A DNA stretch of 64,000 nucleotides from Enoplolaimus lenunculus (Eukaryota; Nematoda; Enoplea; Enoplida; Thoracostomopsidae): positions 1 through 64,000 of the forward strand of contig JASANG010002859.1 in the NCBI GenBank assembly GCA_030248215.1, given 5' to 3'. This document shows positions 1-12,678 of the stretch, one piece after another. The translations under genes were made by a program, and so were the position numbers. The stretch's first letter is position 1, and each line of letters opens with the position of its first letter. A model generated the notes under the pieces. That model had not been told where the DNA came from. It saw only the letters and a list, made by a program, of their open reading frames with translations, and ran no database searches.

Positions 1-1079
1 TATTGCGCTACTGCTTTTACCTGTGTGTATGTATTTATTATACACACAAAACTAGTTTGTTATTTGTGATAGTTATATTTAACTGTGATATTTATGCGAT
101 ATGCTTAGTGTACACCAGTGTAAACTGGTTTCTAATTGTGATACTTTTTTGTGATACTTTTGAGCTGTGATATTTTTGAGTTGTTATATCAATGCCTGTG
201 ATAGCCAGCTATGATAGGGAAGACTTTAGGCCTGTATGAAACACATAGATAGACCCTTAAGGTAGGCTTGTAGGATGTTGTACGCGGGAATCGGTAAGAA
301 ATTTTAATGTCCTGCGAATTTCTTCCGAATTCGCTGTCGAATTTGACACATACACCTATAAATTAAAAAATTTCGGGCTTTTCGGAGACCATCGTGGTCA
401 CCATGTGAGTTAGGAATATATTAATAGACTGGGGTCTAAATATTAAGATTGTCAGAGGACTGGGCGAGTTCATCCAATTCCAGCCTTAACAGGGGTTTCG
501 ATCGCCGATTTAGCACTCAGAAGCCCGTCGAACTCGCTAATAAACAAGACTAGGGTTCAGCTTAAATAACAAGTAAGATAACATATTAATACGAACAAGT
601 AAGAATGCAACTTACAAATACGAACACGATTAGTTTTCAATACTCATGATTGAAAACTAAATAGAAAACTAAGTTGGAATTAAATCTAAATTCCAAAAAG
701 AAACTAGAGCAGCATTAATGCTGCGTAAAGCAAACAATTCGAAAATAATTAGAATTCATTCCAATTTCCCGGAAAATTGTCACCACATAGCACAAGACAA
801 AACTACAGACTGAATTGCATTCACAAAACAACAATTTGCATAAAACTCCAATCTAGAATCAAACAGGTTCTTCAGAGCAAAATACCAGCTATTTTGCTCT
901 TACAATAATTTTCCTTAAAGCTGGTTCTTAATCCAGACGGAAAATATTATCTCTTTTACTTTTCCAGATTTTCCTCTCAAAGAGGAAAACCAGTTTTTGT
1001 CTGCTAATGTAACTATCCGGAAAATATTCTAAGTCCACGGGTGTGTCATTACCCGTCTATATTTCATAGTTTCATTACA
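1..1079. other. No gene recognised
   Basis: AT-rich. Short direct repeats of TGTGATACTTTT near 130-180 and an inverted pair around 630-660 (GTTTTCAATACTCATGATTGAAAAC). The part next to 1080 may be the 3' tail of the minus-strand LINE. Confidence 0.4.
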
Positions 1080-1368
1080 CGGTTATGTCCTTACCGTTTA
1101 GGCATCAGCGGTAGCAACCGCTCACAATATGTAATCTCCGAAGACCCATGTATTCTTTTTAAGAATTTACTCTGGATCCTTTCGATTGCACAAATATCCT
1201 TCAAATAAACCGGGGACCCAAACTTCAGAACAATACTCAAGCAGTGGTCTTACATACCCAACAAATATTCGACGGATAACAATCATATCACGAGATTTGA
1301 ACGCTCGGAGAATAAGGCCTATTCTACGATTCATGTGGGACAGTGCTTGTAACTTGCTTCCCATTTGA
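1080..1368 (-). mobile_element. LINE fragment, reverse transcriptase C-terminal part (CR1/Jockey-like)
   Basis: The minus strand encodes RRIGLILRAFKSRDMIVIRR and YVRPLLEYCSEVWVP, then in a second frame IERIQSKFLKRIHGS and CERLLPLMPKR. These are the conserved tail motifs of CR1/Jockey-type LINE polymerases. The frame changes near 1190, and both ends are missing, so this is a dead 5'-truncated copy. Confidence 0.8.
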
Positions 1369-1627
1369 AAATAGAAAAGAATTAGTACATCGGAATAACC
1401 TACCGCAAAAACCGCATGCCTCGCAATTTTTGAAACAGCTTACAATCAACAAGAACCTCAACATAAACACAGCATGAGGTTTCATTTTGCCTCCATGCAT
1501 CAGCATGTCACAAGCATGCAATAATGATTGTTCTGGGGCATATACAATCACAATGCACATTATATAGTATACTTGCCGGCAGCATACATTCGATATATAA
1601 AATCGTCGAAAAAGTTAGTTGGAGAGG

Positions 1628-1790
1628 TGGGCTACGTTGCGCAGCGGAGGAGCTTAAGCATTCGCTAAGGATCTGTAGCTCGCTTGTTTGAACGACCCCT
1701 ATACACCGACATCTCCAGCTGTTTAGTAGAAGCTCTAACGTCGTGGTTCTTATGTACACTGACATGGGGGCTACGCCGCTAGCGCAGTGG
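1628..1790 (+). mobile_element. tRNA-headed SINE, copy 1
   Basis: Starts GGGCTACGTTGCGCAGCGG, matching the head of the copies at 2.65 kb and 39.4 kb, followed by the shared body (CAGCTG..TAGTAGAAG..CTCTAACGTCGTGGTT). The head resembles a tRNA A box (TGGCGCAGCGG). Confidence 0.55.
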
Positions 1791-3387
1791 TAAATTGCTT
1801 CCTCTTGTAACGCTGTATCCAGTAAAAAATAAGATTGACGGTTAGGGGACGACTTTGATGACAATAGGGGCATGTAAGCATGTGAAGTTAAATTTAGTTG
1901 CGTTTTGCTACGGAAGCTTCATGTGAGCTACGTAGTGATTTTACTTAAATTGTAGCAAAGTTGTACAAAGCGAGCGGAGGCTTCGGATGTGGAGTATACG
2001 GATAAACCTTTGTTGATGTGTTTACCGAGATTGGAGTTTTTTCTAGTTACTTGGAGAAATTACTGTAGGTTTGGTGCAATTCTATGTAACTGGATTATAG
2101 TTATACCACTTTGGGGATTCAGTGGAATCACTGTGGTTACGGACTGTGTTACTAGTGGGCTTTTGGCTGAGTTAAAGCCCACGTCGGTTGCATCGAAATA
2201 GAAAGGCAACATTTAGTCTACTGAATAGAATTATAGAAGCATCGTAATTGAATATAGTTCGGCAAATCAAGCATATTATCGTTTGGTTGCCATTATTTTG
2301 TGATCTTATTCGGGTTTTACAGGAAATAAAGTTTGAGCTATAAATTCTATTCGTGTTATTTGGGTGTAACGGTTTTTTTTCATAAAGTTAGTATAAAATA
2401 ATTAGCGTAAAATACGTTGGTTTTGCTTTTACTCGCGCTAACTCAGGTAGCAGCTCATAGTAATTTAGGGTAAAGGTATATACATTTTGTGCGCACATCG
2501 ATCCACTATAGGTTGTCTGCTATCTTGATATCATACTCACCGTTTGTACTGCAATATCATTATGATATTTGACAGACATTAGTCTCTGTCAATTATGACA
2601 CGTTTTTAAATGTCTGCAATGTTAGAGTAAGCTAGCAATTTTTTGTCTGTCAGTCCAGGTCAAACAGTCTGGAACTTCAGACTTTTTACTAAGCAGCTGG
2701 GAAAGCAGATCTGCATAGCGGTGATCGAACTGCAAGCTTGCAGTTTTTTAAGTGAACGTTCTACCGCTGCGCCACGTAGCCCATCTATTCAACTACTTTT
2801 TATAATCGACCATTATATATTTGTCGACACGTATGCTGCCAGCTAGCACACAACACAATATGTATTTAATATATATTGTATATGCACCAGTGCAAGCATG
2901 TCTTACATGCTTATAATCTCCTGTATAATTTTATGGTGCTAAAATGGAAATTTGAAGTATTTCTGGGTTGAACTGTATTTCTGCGAAAATTTCGACGGGA
3001 ATGGAAACTTTGAAGCTAATTCAATGTTCGAAATCGTTTACTTTTTCGTTTTCTAGCTGTTAAGCATTTCACTTATTACTGTTCACAAATTGTATCGTAT
3101 CGTTTAATATCATGTAACAATATACAAGATTTTTGTAGTGTCATTGTCATATAATACCCCGTAAATGTCCCATGGTATGAAAAGATACATGACTACATAC
3201 TTGTATGCAATGAATACTTCAGAGCAGTGATTTAAAACCCAACATCATAATGACATTCAATTTTGGTCGACATACCTGTAATGGTTAACGATGTGTTCTG
3301 GGCGGCCCAGTTAACACGTGAACTCCGCATAATACACATTTTGATGAGCTTCTGTTTTTCAGATTAAAATATGCTCGCACGCAATAT
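1791..3387. other. Intergenic, no gene recognised apart from SINE copy 2
   Basis: No frame with recognisable protein motifs. A polypyrimidine tract with CAG at about 3350-3361 could be a 5'-UTR acceptor of the REXO5-like gene. Confidence 0.35.
2650..2794 (-). mobile_element. tRNA-headed SINE, copy 2
   Basis: On the minus strand: GGGCTACGTGGCGCAGCGGT, then AACTGCAAGCTTGCAGTTCGATC (B-box-like GTTCGATC), then CAGCTGCTTAGTAAAAAGTC. The best preserved of the three copies. Confidence 0.6.
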
Positions 3388-3417
3388 ATGTACATGAAAA
3401 TTTGTTCAGTTTCATGA
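3388..3417 (+). promoter_or_regulatory. Possible uORF overlapping the REXO5-like start
   Basis: A nine-codon upstream ORF begins at ATG 3388 and its TGA (3415-3417) overlaps the inferred start ATG (3414-3416) as ATGA. A splice-acceptor-like TTGTTCAG ends at 3409, so the uORF exists only if transcription starts upstream and this site is not used. Confidence 0.25.
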
Positions 3418-6400
3418 AAAAGAAAGACGAGCGTAAACAGAACAAGGCTAGAAAACGGCTAGCGGAACTCACTTTAATCAAGAATCGGGATGCTCTGTTA
3501 ATTGATTTCGATATCGTCAAAGCTGTTGTTCCAGGGTGTTGCGAACAGTACGTACGTACGTATGCAGCCGTAGCGATAGTTAAAACTTTTATAGATTTGA
3601 CAACTTTTATGAATTCTAAAGTTTATATTTGGTTCTAATTAACTTCACGCATTTTAATGGTAGATTGTTGTTCGTTTTCAATGACTTTGGCGAACACAAT
3701 GATATGGGTTTTACTGAAGCTATTATACATTGAATAATGTCTCGATCTAAATCCACCACGATGCATTATAATTAAATATAGCGACACGGTATATATTTGT
3801 GTATAGTTGTGGACAGAGATTATTTGGAATCTAGGCAGTTGTCTTAGTTTTAGCATAAAATTAATATTGAAAGATTTTATTCAGAACCGACATCCAAGAT
3901 CTCAAGGTAGTGTCTAGACAACTCAGGCAAATAATGAATGACAAAAGCAATTCTCGCGTACGGTTGTCGCTTACGTTGCATCGATTGTTGAGTGATCAAC
4001 GAAGGAATTCGAAGGGACAGTCTTTGCTGGATGGTGTGAGTATTAAGCTTTTGGTTGTTTCTTGTTGAAAACGTATACGTGCAAAGTTATATAACATTTG
4101 ATTCGATTTCGTTACCAGGCAAGTAAGGCTGATAAAGTTTTCACTAACGGAAAAGCACGGCAAAATCCAAGCTAACAATTAATATTCATTGAGCATAAAC
4201 ATCTACTTTTGTGCGACTGAATTACTTTCAAGAGTGTTTAGACTTATGTGCTATATCCGGTTATATCCGGTCCCGGTATAGAAGTAACTGTGCGGCTTCG
4301 GTTGTAGTGTGCTGTAGATTAATATGCGGTCGCACCCTGATGAATATATATTTAACGTTACGAGTTGATATGAAGTGTTTTGTGTAGTTTGTATGTTGTA
4401 TTATAGCATTGTTTTGCAGCGTTACACTACTGTTTTTGCAGCGTTAGACTGTTTTGTTTCAGGTCCTTGGAAGTTCGCGAAATGTCGCAAAATTGATGCC
4501 ATTCGATGTACAAAGTTTACTGTTATACGCTTGTGTCGGTCCTGCAACAGCATATAAACCTCGGTGGTGTCAAGTGAAACCATGGCGTGCAGTCAGTCAC
4601 GTGATTTTCATATACGTTAATGGCATTTCATCTGAAACGTATCGAAGACATGAAACGACTTGTTTTTCTTTCATTTCCAAAAAATTCGCTCATTCCGTCA
4701 AGTTTATATCGTGCAAAATGCTACTTTCAAATTTATTTACGTAGGTTTACTGTTTAGATAAGATTCACTTGTTTTCATTTACTTGTTGTGTCCAGGAGTT
4801 GTTTAATAGGTGTGAACGTTTGAAAAACTGAATTCATCCGAAAGCTAAGATAATGCTAATAAAAAGGCATTACTTTGTGCATACCATGTATGAATGCTCA
4901 TGTAAGCGCAATACACTGGCGTGCTGCAGGTCGTTGTACATATTAACTTGTTATCCGCTTAATGCCTAAATTACATACGTAGTCTTATTCGTTTGATGTT
5001 TTCAGTTCAATAGAATCATAAAATGTTATTTTCCACTTAACGCTTTTATTTTGAGCTCGTGCGAATTGAAGTTTAATGCGGAGGCTTTTGGTGTTATGCT
5101 GTGGTTTGTTTTAGTGTTCTTGTGCAACCCGCGCAGATGGCGATCAATTTAGCTGCTGCAGAAGAGTTGAAGCGAAGAGAAAGTTTGAGCAGTTCTTCAG
5201 AGGATCAAACAAATGCGAAAAGGTATCTATACCTGAATGTTTATAACCTTATGAAGCACAACAATATCTTAGTTATCTGGCATGGCTATTGATAGCCGAA
5301 TGACGTGGTTAGTTTACGGTTGGAGATTATATAACTCTAAATGTCATAATATTTCGTTTAGAATGCAATTTAGATGTATAGTGGAGCTTTGGTCAATTGC
5401 GATTATGCAACTTTTGCATGTGGGACATTTGTATGAGCAAATAATATCTGACTTTTTCAACCAATCAGTTTAGAACGTTCGCAAGCAAGGCTTGGTTTTT
5501 GGCTGTGCAAGCATGAGTAATAGTAATATAAATATCTAAAGCACAAATTCCGGCGCACTTTCGGTTCCAGCTGAATTTCTGCCAAAATTGGATTTCCGTT
5601 ATGGATTTGAGTATAATATTGTCAATCATTATTTTTTGCAATTTTCAGTGATGACGCTGCAAGTTCAGTGTCTAAAACGGATTGTCGTCTGGATTTGTTA
5701 CTGCCAATGTTGGATATGGTTCTGGATCAGTATCCGCTTCCAAATATGGCGGACACAGAAGATTATATTTACACCAAAAGCGTTTATCAAAAGGTACAAG
5801 GGGTGCAGATAGGATTTTGAAAGGTGGTTACGTACTACGGGAGTCTGTTGTGTTACAATTTGAAAGAGTTAAAAACATTTGGAGATGAATCACAAACCGT
5901 TTTGAACCATAAGCTCTCTGGTTAAGTCCTAAAAAGCATGTGTTCTAAGATGGAGCCGTTGCGCTCACGCGGTGATAGATCGCAGTTCAAGTTGCTACGG
6001 CCAGATGCGTAAAAGTTTATCACTAACGTGGTTTTATGCCACTTTCTGCTCATGTTAGCAATTTGATGGATTTTTGAGCGCAGTACTTTGGATAACTCAG
6101 TCACTGCGGTCACAGCTACCAAGACACATAAGTTCGGTATGTGCGCACGAATTCAACTTATTTTTTATTGTTATAGGTTCATTCTGGCAGTCCTATTTAT
6201 GCGATCGACTGCGAAATGTGTATGGCTGGCGAACAGTCACAGTATTCAATGCATCACTTGACTCGAATATCTATTGTTGATGAGGATTGCAACGTTGTTT
6301 TTGATTCCCTCGTCAAACCGGATCTACCTATAACTGACTATTTGACAAAATACTCTGGTATTACGGCGAGTTTGCTAGCACCAGTTACAACGCGCCTTGT

Positions 6401-9400
6401 AGAGGTATACACACATTTATAGCTCGATGCTGTCATGATATTGTTGCTAAATTTCACAATCTGCGGTTTTATTGATATTTACCTATTGGTTTTCCTATCG
6501 GTTCAATAATTCATACGAGCGTTTCGATTTTTTGTGATACGTTTTGTTCTGGCTTAAAGTGGTGACATGGCGCTACTGTCTCTAAAGTGAATCTTGAGTG
6601 ATTAAAAACCCATATATAGCTTAAATCTGAAACGGTTCAACAATAATTAAGTAAATCTTACAATCTTTTAAACAGTAGCATTTGTTATTATTTGTATTTA
6701 TTACTTTACTAATTCACAAAAGTTTAAGCGAACCTTCCGAATTGTCATGAAACATTTTTATTTTACAATCATTGGCAATATGTTTTTCAGATTCAAGAAA
6801 CACTGCGTAAGCTACTGCCCAGTGACGGGATTTTATGCGGACATTCGTTTAATTTTGATTTGAAAGCGTTACGAATGTTTCATCCGTATGTCATCGATTT
6901 AAGCGTTGCGTTCAATTTGAGCGGCGACAAACGGTTGAAGTCAAGCCTTGCAACTCTTTCGAACACGTTTCTCGGAGAGGAGATTCAAACTAGTGCGAAA
7001 GGCCATTGTTCTATTGAAGATGCTTTGACAACGATGAAGCTGCTAAAAGTTAAAGTTAGTTTGCTATGCCAGACAACGGTCTATTTTCTCAAATGCGTGT
7101 AGCACATATCACCAGTTACTCGTTTCTGACAGGGTTTCAGCCGTTGGAATGTATGCAATTGCGAATGGCAAAATTGGCGCACAATTTGAACGTCACCATT
7201 CACGAGTTCGAAACTTATAAGTCATATCAACAAACTGGTTATAAATGGTACGCACATTTGAGAATACGGAAGTGGCTGCGTTTCTGAAACCCTACTTAAG
7301 TGTGACTTAGTACTTAAGTAGGTGCCAAGCAATTACTTAGCCATTTTGTCGTTTTTACAAGCATACTTAAGTTAAGTAAATACTAACTGACTAAATTTGA
7401 TATATTACAGAGTAACAGTTCGGTCATATTAGCCGTAGCCTAATTAAAATTGTCAACGCATGATACCTCCTTAATAAGGCAATACTATAACTTTTTTGTT
7501 ATGATCGTTTATCACATCTGGTGTTTATTTGTATTTGCTCAAAAAATTAAGTATTTACTTAAGTAGGTAACTTAAATAATTACTTAAGTATAACTTAGTA
7601 AATACTTAAGTAAGGTTTTAGAAACCCAGCCAATGTGTCTTAGCTAATCGGGTTTTTTCTTCTTTGCCAGTGATTAAATATAGAGGGTAAGTATCACTAT
7701 GGAACAATATAAAAAACTGGGGAGGAACAGTATGTAGTGTAAGCATTTTCCTAAACCTAAGCCTAAGCGTAAAAATTAGCTTATACTTAAGCCTAAGCAA
7801 AAGAATTAGCCTAAATCTTAAGCTTACTCTATACCAGTCCTACAGAAAAACGTGCCGTCCCTGATCTTTACAATGGCCATTTTATGTATGGATGGGCACA
7901 AACTTTACGCCGTGAACGCGATGCCGGGCCTTTGATGCTATTTGATTTTGCCGAACCGACTTTCATGAGCAGCGTAATTTTTTTCTGGGTTGCAATGATT
8001 TTGACCGAAATATAAACTACTGATGTTCGATGTAAACAGACAAATAAAACAATGATGTTTTGAAATATGCCATGGAACTGAAAGTGTCACAATTTCAGCG
8101 CGAACCATAATATTTTATTTAATATCATGTCACTATGTGCTATGTCCAAGCAGTTCATATTTTAAGCTGAAGAAAGGTGTGAAGTTCGGTTGCGTAGCCC
8201 TTGGCTGGAAATATCAAACATTCAAACAAATGCAAGCTGCTGAAAACTCGTGTATTAAAAACGTACAACTGGAGTCTGATTCAACAAATTCTGACGTTTC
8301 CGCTGACATTTTATCCGGCTCAAATCAAAGCGGTGTTACTTGTTCGGGCAACGTTTTGCTTGAAGAATACAAACAAAAGGTAATCCAGAAGGCTGATGAT
8401 AAACTGGAACTCCATCGTAAAAGATTAAATACTGATAAACTGAAAAATGGAGAGCCGCCGGAGAAAAAATCTCGAAAGAAAAACCATAACTGTAATGAAA
8501 ACTCTGTAGCTGGTGTAGCGGATCACAGTATATCTGAGCCCAGCGAAAAATCTAGACGATGTTTAGGATGCTCTGAACCGATAGAAATTATTTGTAGTAT
8601 TCAGACGTGTGTTTGCAGAACACTGAGGCATAAATTATGCAGGGGATGTGTTAACCAACAGACAGCAAATTCTGTTGGGTTTTCTTGTACTAGTGAACTT
8701 CCCGATCTCGATACTTCCAGTGCAAGCGAAACAGATGCTAAACCAAGCTCGCCGCGAAGAGATCGTACCAAATTAATTAACAATCTTGTATCAGTGGATG
8801 ATGCCAAGCTAAAACAGTCAGCTTTTTCTAATGATTTGACGTTTACGGATGCAGTACCTGGACGACTGCTCAGTCCAACTGATGCCTTTTTATCGCAACC
8901 GGGTGGACAAATTCAAACTATTGTTGAATTTTTAACTAGTTGTAAACGTAACATTCATTGGGTTGGACCATCATCGACGTGCGCTAGTAATGAAACAACC
9001 AATGAGTCGAACGGTGCTAATGGGGAAGCGGTAGCAATCAAAGGAAACAGTGGAAATTCGAAAATAGTGCATATGGTACAAACGAGTGATAATAATTGTA
9101 CCGTATCGAACAATTATGATGCTAGTGCACGCAGTTTAGCTAACAGAGATCAGGAAAGCGGTGTGGAAAATGTTGAAGAGGGCAGATCGGTTGGTGAAAG
9201 TACTAAACAAGCATGTGTTGTTAAGAAATCAAAGCGCAGACGCAATCGCAATATCATACTCGAGTGCTGCAAAGCTGCTGGATCGCTACATTTTCACGAG
9301 GACTTAATCACAAAAGCTGGGGAAAGATTTTGCGAACGCTTACTGGAAGGCGATTACAATGTTCTTGAACTTCGAGTTACTGACCCAAACTGTTGTAGCG

Positions 9401-9537
9401 ATATGTCTGAAGTTAATCGAGTGGTGCAAGAAATAGAACGGACGGCAGCGCCTAGAGCTTTGATTACAGTTGTGTTCTCCGATCCTAATACCCCGATTGA
9501 TGGGCTGTGTCTGTTGAAAGTAAAGTCTCCTGGGTGA
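3414..9537 (+). CDS. REXO5: REXO5-like 3'-5' RNA exonuclease, 9 exons
   Basis: Exons inferred by phase-compatible GT-AG joins: 3414-3559, 3885-4035, 4463-4740, 5115-5222, 5649-5793, 6177-6404, 6791-7054, 7141-7247, 8154-9537; 936 aa. The product is a DEDDh exonuclease: Exo I DCEMC (D287, E289), Exo II GHSFNFDLKAL (D375), Exo III GHCSIED (H424, D429), all intact. The stretch PRWCQV in exon 3 and the segment LVKPDLPITDYLTKYSGIT match the vertebrate REXO5/NEF-sp layout. That family trims 3' ends of snoRNA and rRNA in the nucleolus. The N-terminus is lysine/arginine-rich. Exon 9 encodes a long, low-complexity tail with a Cys cluster (from about residue 612) and a basic KSKRRRNRN stretch; canonical RRMs are not obvious. 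Exon 8 is the least certain exon. The last codons overlap a good donor (GTGAGA at about 9533), so a further exon is possible. Identification is strong; exact ends are not. Confidence 0.85.
7081..7268. repeat. Family F terminal repeats flanking REXO5-like exon 8
   Basis: Left arm TTCTCAAATGCGTGTAGCAC at about 7086 and right arm TACGCACATTTGAGAATACGG at about 7249-7269 match the two ends of family F elements elsewhere (46.6, 60.2 kb). The interior does not match F; it contains the inferred exon 7141-7247. Confidence 0.5.
7273..7631. mobile_element. Family I inverted-repeat element
   Basis: Ends GGCTG.GTTTCTGAAACC and GGTTTTAGAAAC.CAGCC with many internal TACTTAAGTA palindromes. Lies in the last intron of the REXO5-like gene. 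Confidence 0.6.
7701..7877 (-). mobile_element. TTAGGC-core element, type A2, degenerate
   Basis: Degenerate left end (GGGGAGGAACAGTATG), core of CCTAAGCCTAAG, right end CGTCCCTGATCTTTACAATG. In the last intron of the REXO5-like gene. Confidence 0.6.
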
Positions 9538-10019
9538 GAACGACAGAACTATGGTCTGGGATTTGTACAGACACTAAATTTTTGAAAAAAGTTGAGTGTG
9601 ATAGACAATGTATAGCGTAAGAATAACCCTGTATCTAAGCCTAAGCAAAAAAGCCAAGCGTAAGATTACACTATAGCTGTCTTGCGGAAAATGGGTTCTC
9701 CCGTCATGTATACATGCGTCAGGGTCAGTGTGTAGGAAGCTAAACCGTTGCAGGAAGTTATACACTTTGGTTTTAATGGAATGCGATGAGAGTGTTTTCT
9801 AAAATAGGTCACATGTCATAGGTTTTAGCACTATTTAAACGTTAAAAAGCTTTTGCTTAATAGCGTTTTAAGCTATTTATTTGAAAGTTTTTCGCTTACA
9901 AAAGCGATTTGAAAGATGGTGTTTGCAACGCAAAAGCGTTTATAATAGTGTTTTTTGGCACGATTACTTAGCAAGCAACGCTGTATTTGAAATATCGAAA
10001 TTTAGTCGTAACCAGGGTG

Positions 10020-10400
10020 TAATCGGATATCCGTTTTCGGTAAAATCAGTGTCTGTTTCGGTTATAAAAACAAAAATTCTGTTATTTGTACGCCGAAAAT
10101 TAGTTATATATCATGGGTATATCTCCAAAATTTTTCATTGCAGATGTGCCACAATGGTTCAAAATGAAATATAAATTGCGAAATTCATTCAAAAGCTTAA
10201 AAATTTCGATGCATCCGCCATTTTTTGTTAAAATTTTAGAAAACCCGGTAACTACATATTTGCACGCCTCCACTGTGTGCAGAAACATAAAACATCTTTG
10301 GAACTTTTATATTCAATCTTCGTTTTTCGTTTCTGTTATTTTGATCACTATCCGTTTCAGTTTTTTCACTCTCCGTTTACATTCTGGTCGTTACTTGGTT
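10020..10400 (+). repeat. Repeat Q, uninterrupted copy
   Basis: Homologous to 32527-33167 (shared GATGCATCCGCCATT, TATTTTGATCACTATCCGTTT and the AAACATCTTTG block) and partly to about 17950-18290. The TTAA at 10197-10200 is the unoccupied counterpart of the P insertion site at 32707. Confidence 0.75.
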
Positions 10401-10944
10401 AAGGTCTGGTAATTAATTTCCAACAGTTGCAAATTAATTTTATTAAAACTTTGGAATCGGTGTTGACTTTAAGTCAAGCATTTTTTGTGTAGTAATATGC
10501 TATAATACAGCGATGTTAACAGTGTTGCTCGTTTTCACAAGCGCTAAAATCGTTTAACTTGTAGCGTTGTCCTGCTGTAGCTAATCATTTTAAACTTTCA
10601 CTACTTGCAAAAAAATTGTTGCTCATTGATGCTGTTTGAAACGAGAAAAATGTTAAAATAGCTTTGTATTTTTGACACGATTCCTTATGGTTCCTTATGC
10701 AAGAAAGGGTTGCAGAATGGCGTTTGCTGAAATAGCAACTCACATGTGCAAACCGTTTGTTTTGTTTCGAAAATTGTTAAAATTTTTCTGGCGTTTTATT
10801 GTGCAAATAAATTTTATAAACCTAAACATGTCGCGTGTGAGCCACTATTTTTGCGTGGAATTTCATGTATTGAATATATTAAACGGAGCGAATAAGACTC
10901 AAATAATTGCATAAATTCAAAAATTATATTTCTCTTGTATGGAT

Positions 10945-11490
10945 GTCTGAATCGGTTTCCGGTTCCGGCTGGTTTTCACCTTCCGGTTCCTGTAAATTTT
11001 TTACCAGAATTAAAAATTCTGGTATTACAATTTGGTAGGTGGAAATTAAGAAATTTTACTAAAAATGACAATAAAAATTAAATAGATTTTCGTTAGTATA
11101 GCATATAGACGTTTATCAATGCCGAAAATAAACCATCGAAGATAGAATTTGCTTCTGTACAGCAGATAAGGCCCATGTTACTTTTAGGGTTGTCCCGGTT
11201 TCTGGTGGGTCTAAAATAGTAGGCTTACATTTTAGACGTTATTTTGTTTAGGCTTAAGCTTAGGAATACGCTTTTGCAACGCTTAGGCTTAGGAACAAGC
11301 TTAGTCTACTGTTACGGCCCTAAAAGTAACATTGGCCGCCAGTAAAGTGAATACATATCTCCAACTAGGGTTATTTCACCAATAATGTTGCAACAAAGAA
11401 ACTTAAAATGAATTTTTCGCTGACATGTATTTTTCATTTTCCGTTTCCGGTAATTTTTTCAAATTCCGGTTCCGGTAAATTGATGTATAT
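10945..11490 (+). mobile_element. Family E (hAT-like) copy, split by a B element
   Basis: Left part TTTCCGGTTCCGG and right part AAATTCCGGTTCCGG match the intact E copy at 37363-37753, including the TTATTTCACCAATAAT region. The B element 11170-11337 sits in the middle. Confidence 0.65.
11170..11337 (+). mobile_element. TTAGGC-core element, type B
   Basis: Ends GGCCCATGTTACTTTTAGGG and CCCTAAAAGTAACATTGGCC with TTAGGC-related core. Flanks GCAGATAA and GCCAGTAA are a poor match as an 8-bp target duplication. Confidence 0.75.
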
Positions 11491-12678
11491 ATGGGTATCG
11501 TAACGCGAATTGCTACGCCGTGTATTTTGCTACGCTCGAAATAGTTTTCTGTGCAATGCTGTAACTTTGGGTCGGTCACACGTTATCATGCGTGCAGTCC
11601 GCGTATCACAGGTCCTCGGTACGTCAGGAAACACCTAACTGCATAAAGTTACCACAAACAGTTAAATGTCCACTGCCTTCATAGATATTTGCGGACGTTG
11701 CACAGTGTCGAAAAGACTATGCGGGCACGTAGCGTTTGGCAAGAATCGTTAACATGTAATAGGCATCAAGTTTCTTGCGTATATTTGATTTCAGGCGCAT
11801 AAGCAAAATAAACCATGCTCCAGGTCTGAAAATTGCCCCCGCAACTGCCTTCCCGCGGTTCGGTTCAAACGTTTCATGTTTTTGAAAGTGAAAAATCCGA
11901 TCTCGCTTAGGCTCGAACACCGACAAACGCCTGCAAACGCGTATGCAATCCAGTAGGTACGGCACATAAGTGTTCTTATACTTCAATATTTAGCACATCA
12001 CTAAATACACCTACGCTGGCAAACAAGTTGTGTAGCTGCTAGGAATATATAATATACTAGTAATCTGCAGTTACACACATAACTCTTTTAAAATATATTG
12101 TGTTTTTGGCATATGTTTAGAAGGATTTGTTTGAGCAAGTTTATACTTAAGCCTCGAAACTTGATTGAAAATTGTGTATTCAATACCAATACCAATTTTT
12201 AAGCCTGTGTGGGTTCGGTAGAAATGATGAACTCTGGCATCCATCATCCACAAGGAAAAATACGCGTCCCAAATTGATGCCTACTTATGACAATGCTTGT
12301 GACAGCCCTTTTTGCAACATAGAAATTTTTTATGTGAAATTAACAATATTGATACAGTACATTAATACACAAACCGCATACTGTTAAAAGATAACTCTAT
12401 AACTAATTAGCAGGATACAACCGGAGGTCTGCCTCCGGCTCCGGCAGAATTTTAGCCGGAGGTTCCGGCAATTTCGGTAGTAAAATTTTTGCACAATTTA
12501 GCAAAATTAATCTGTTTAGTGTGTTTCGCTTTACTTTTGTCACAATTTTCAGAAAAGAATTTCCGGACGGACATTATATTTATAGGCAGTTTCCATCAAC
12601 ACTACGAGTTGAGCAAGAGTGAACTACCATCTTAGACATATATTGCTTATTTCATGATGAAATCTTGTTGATAACTAT

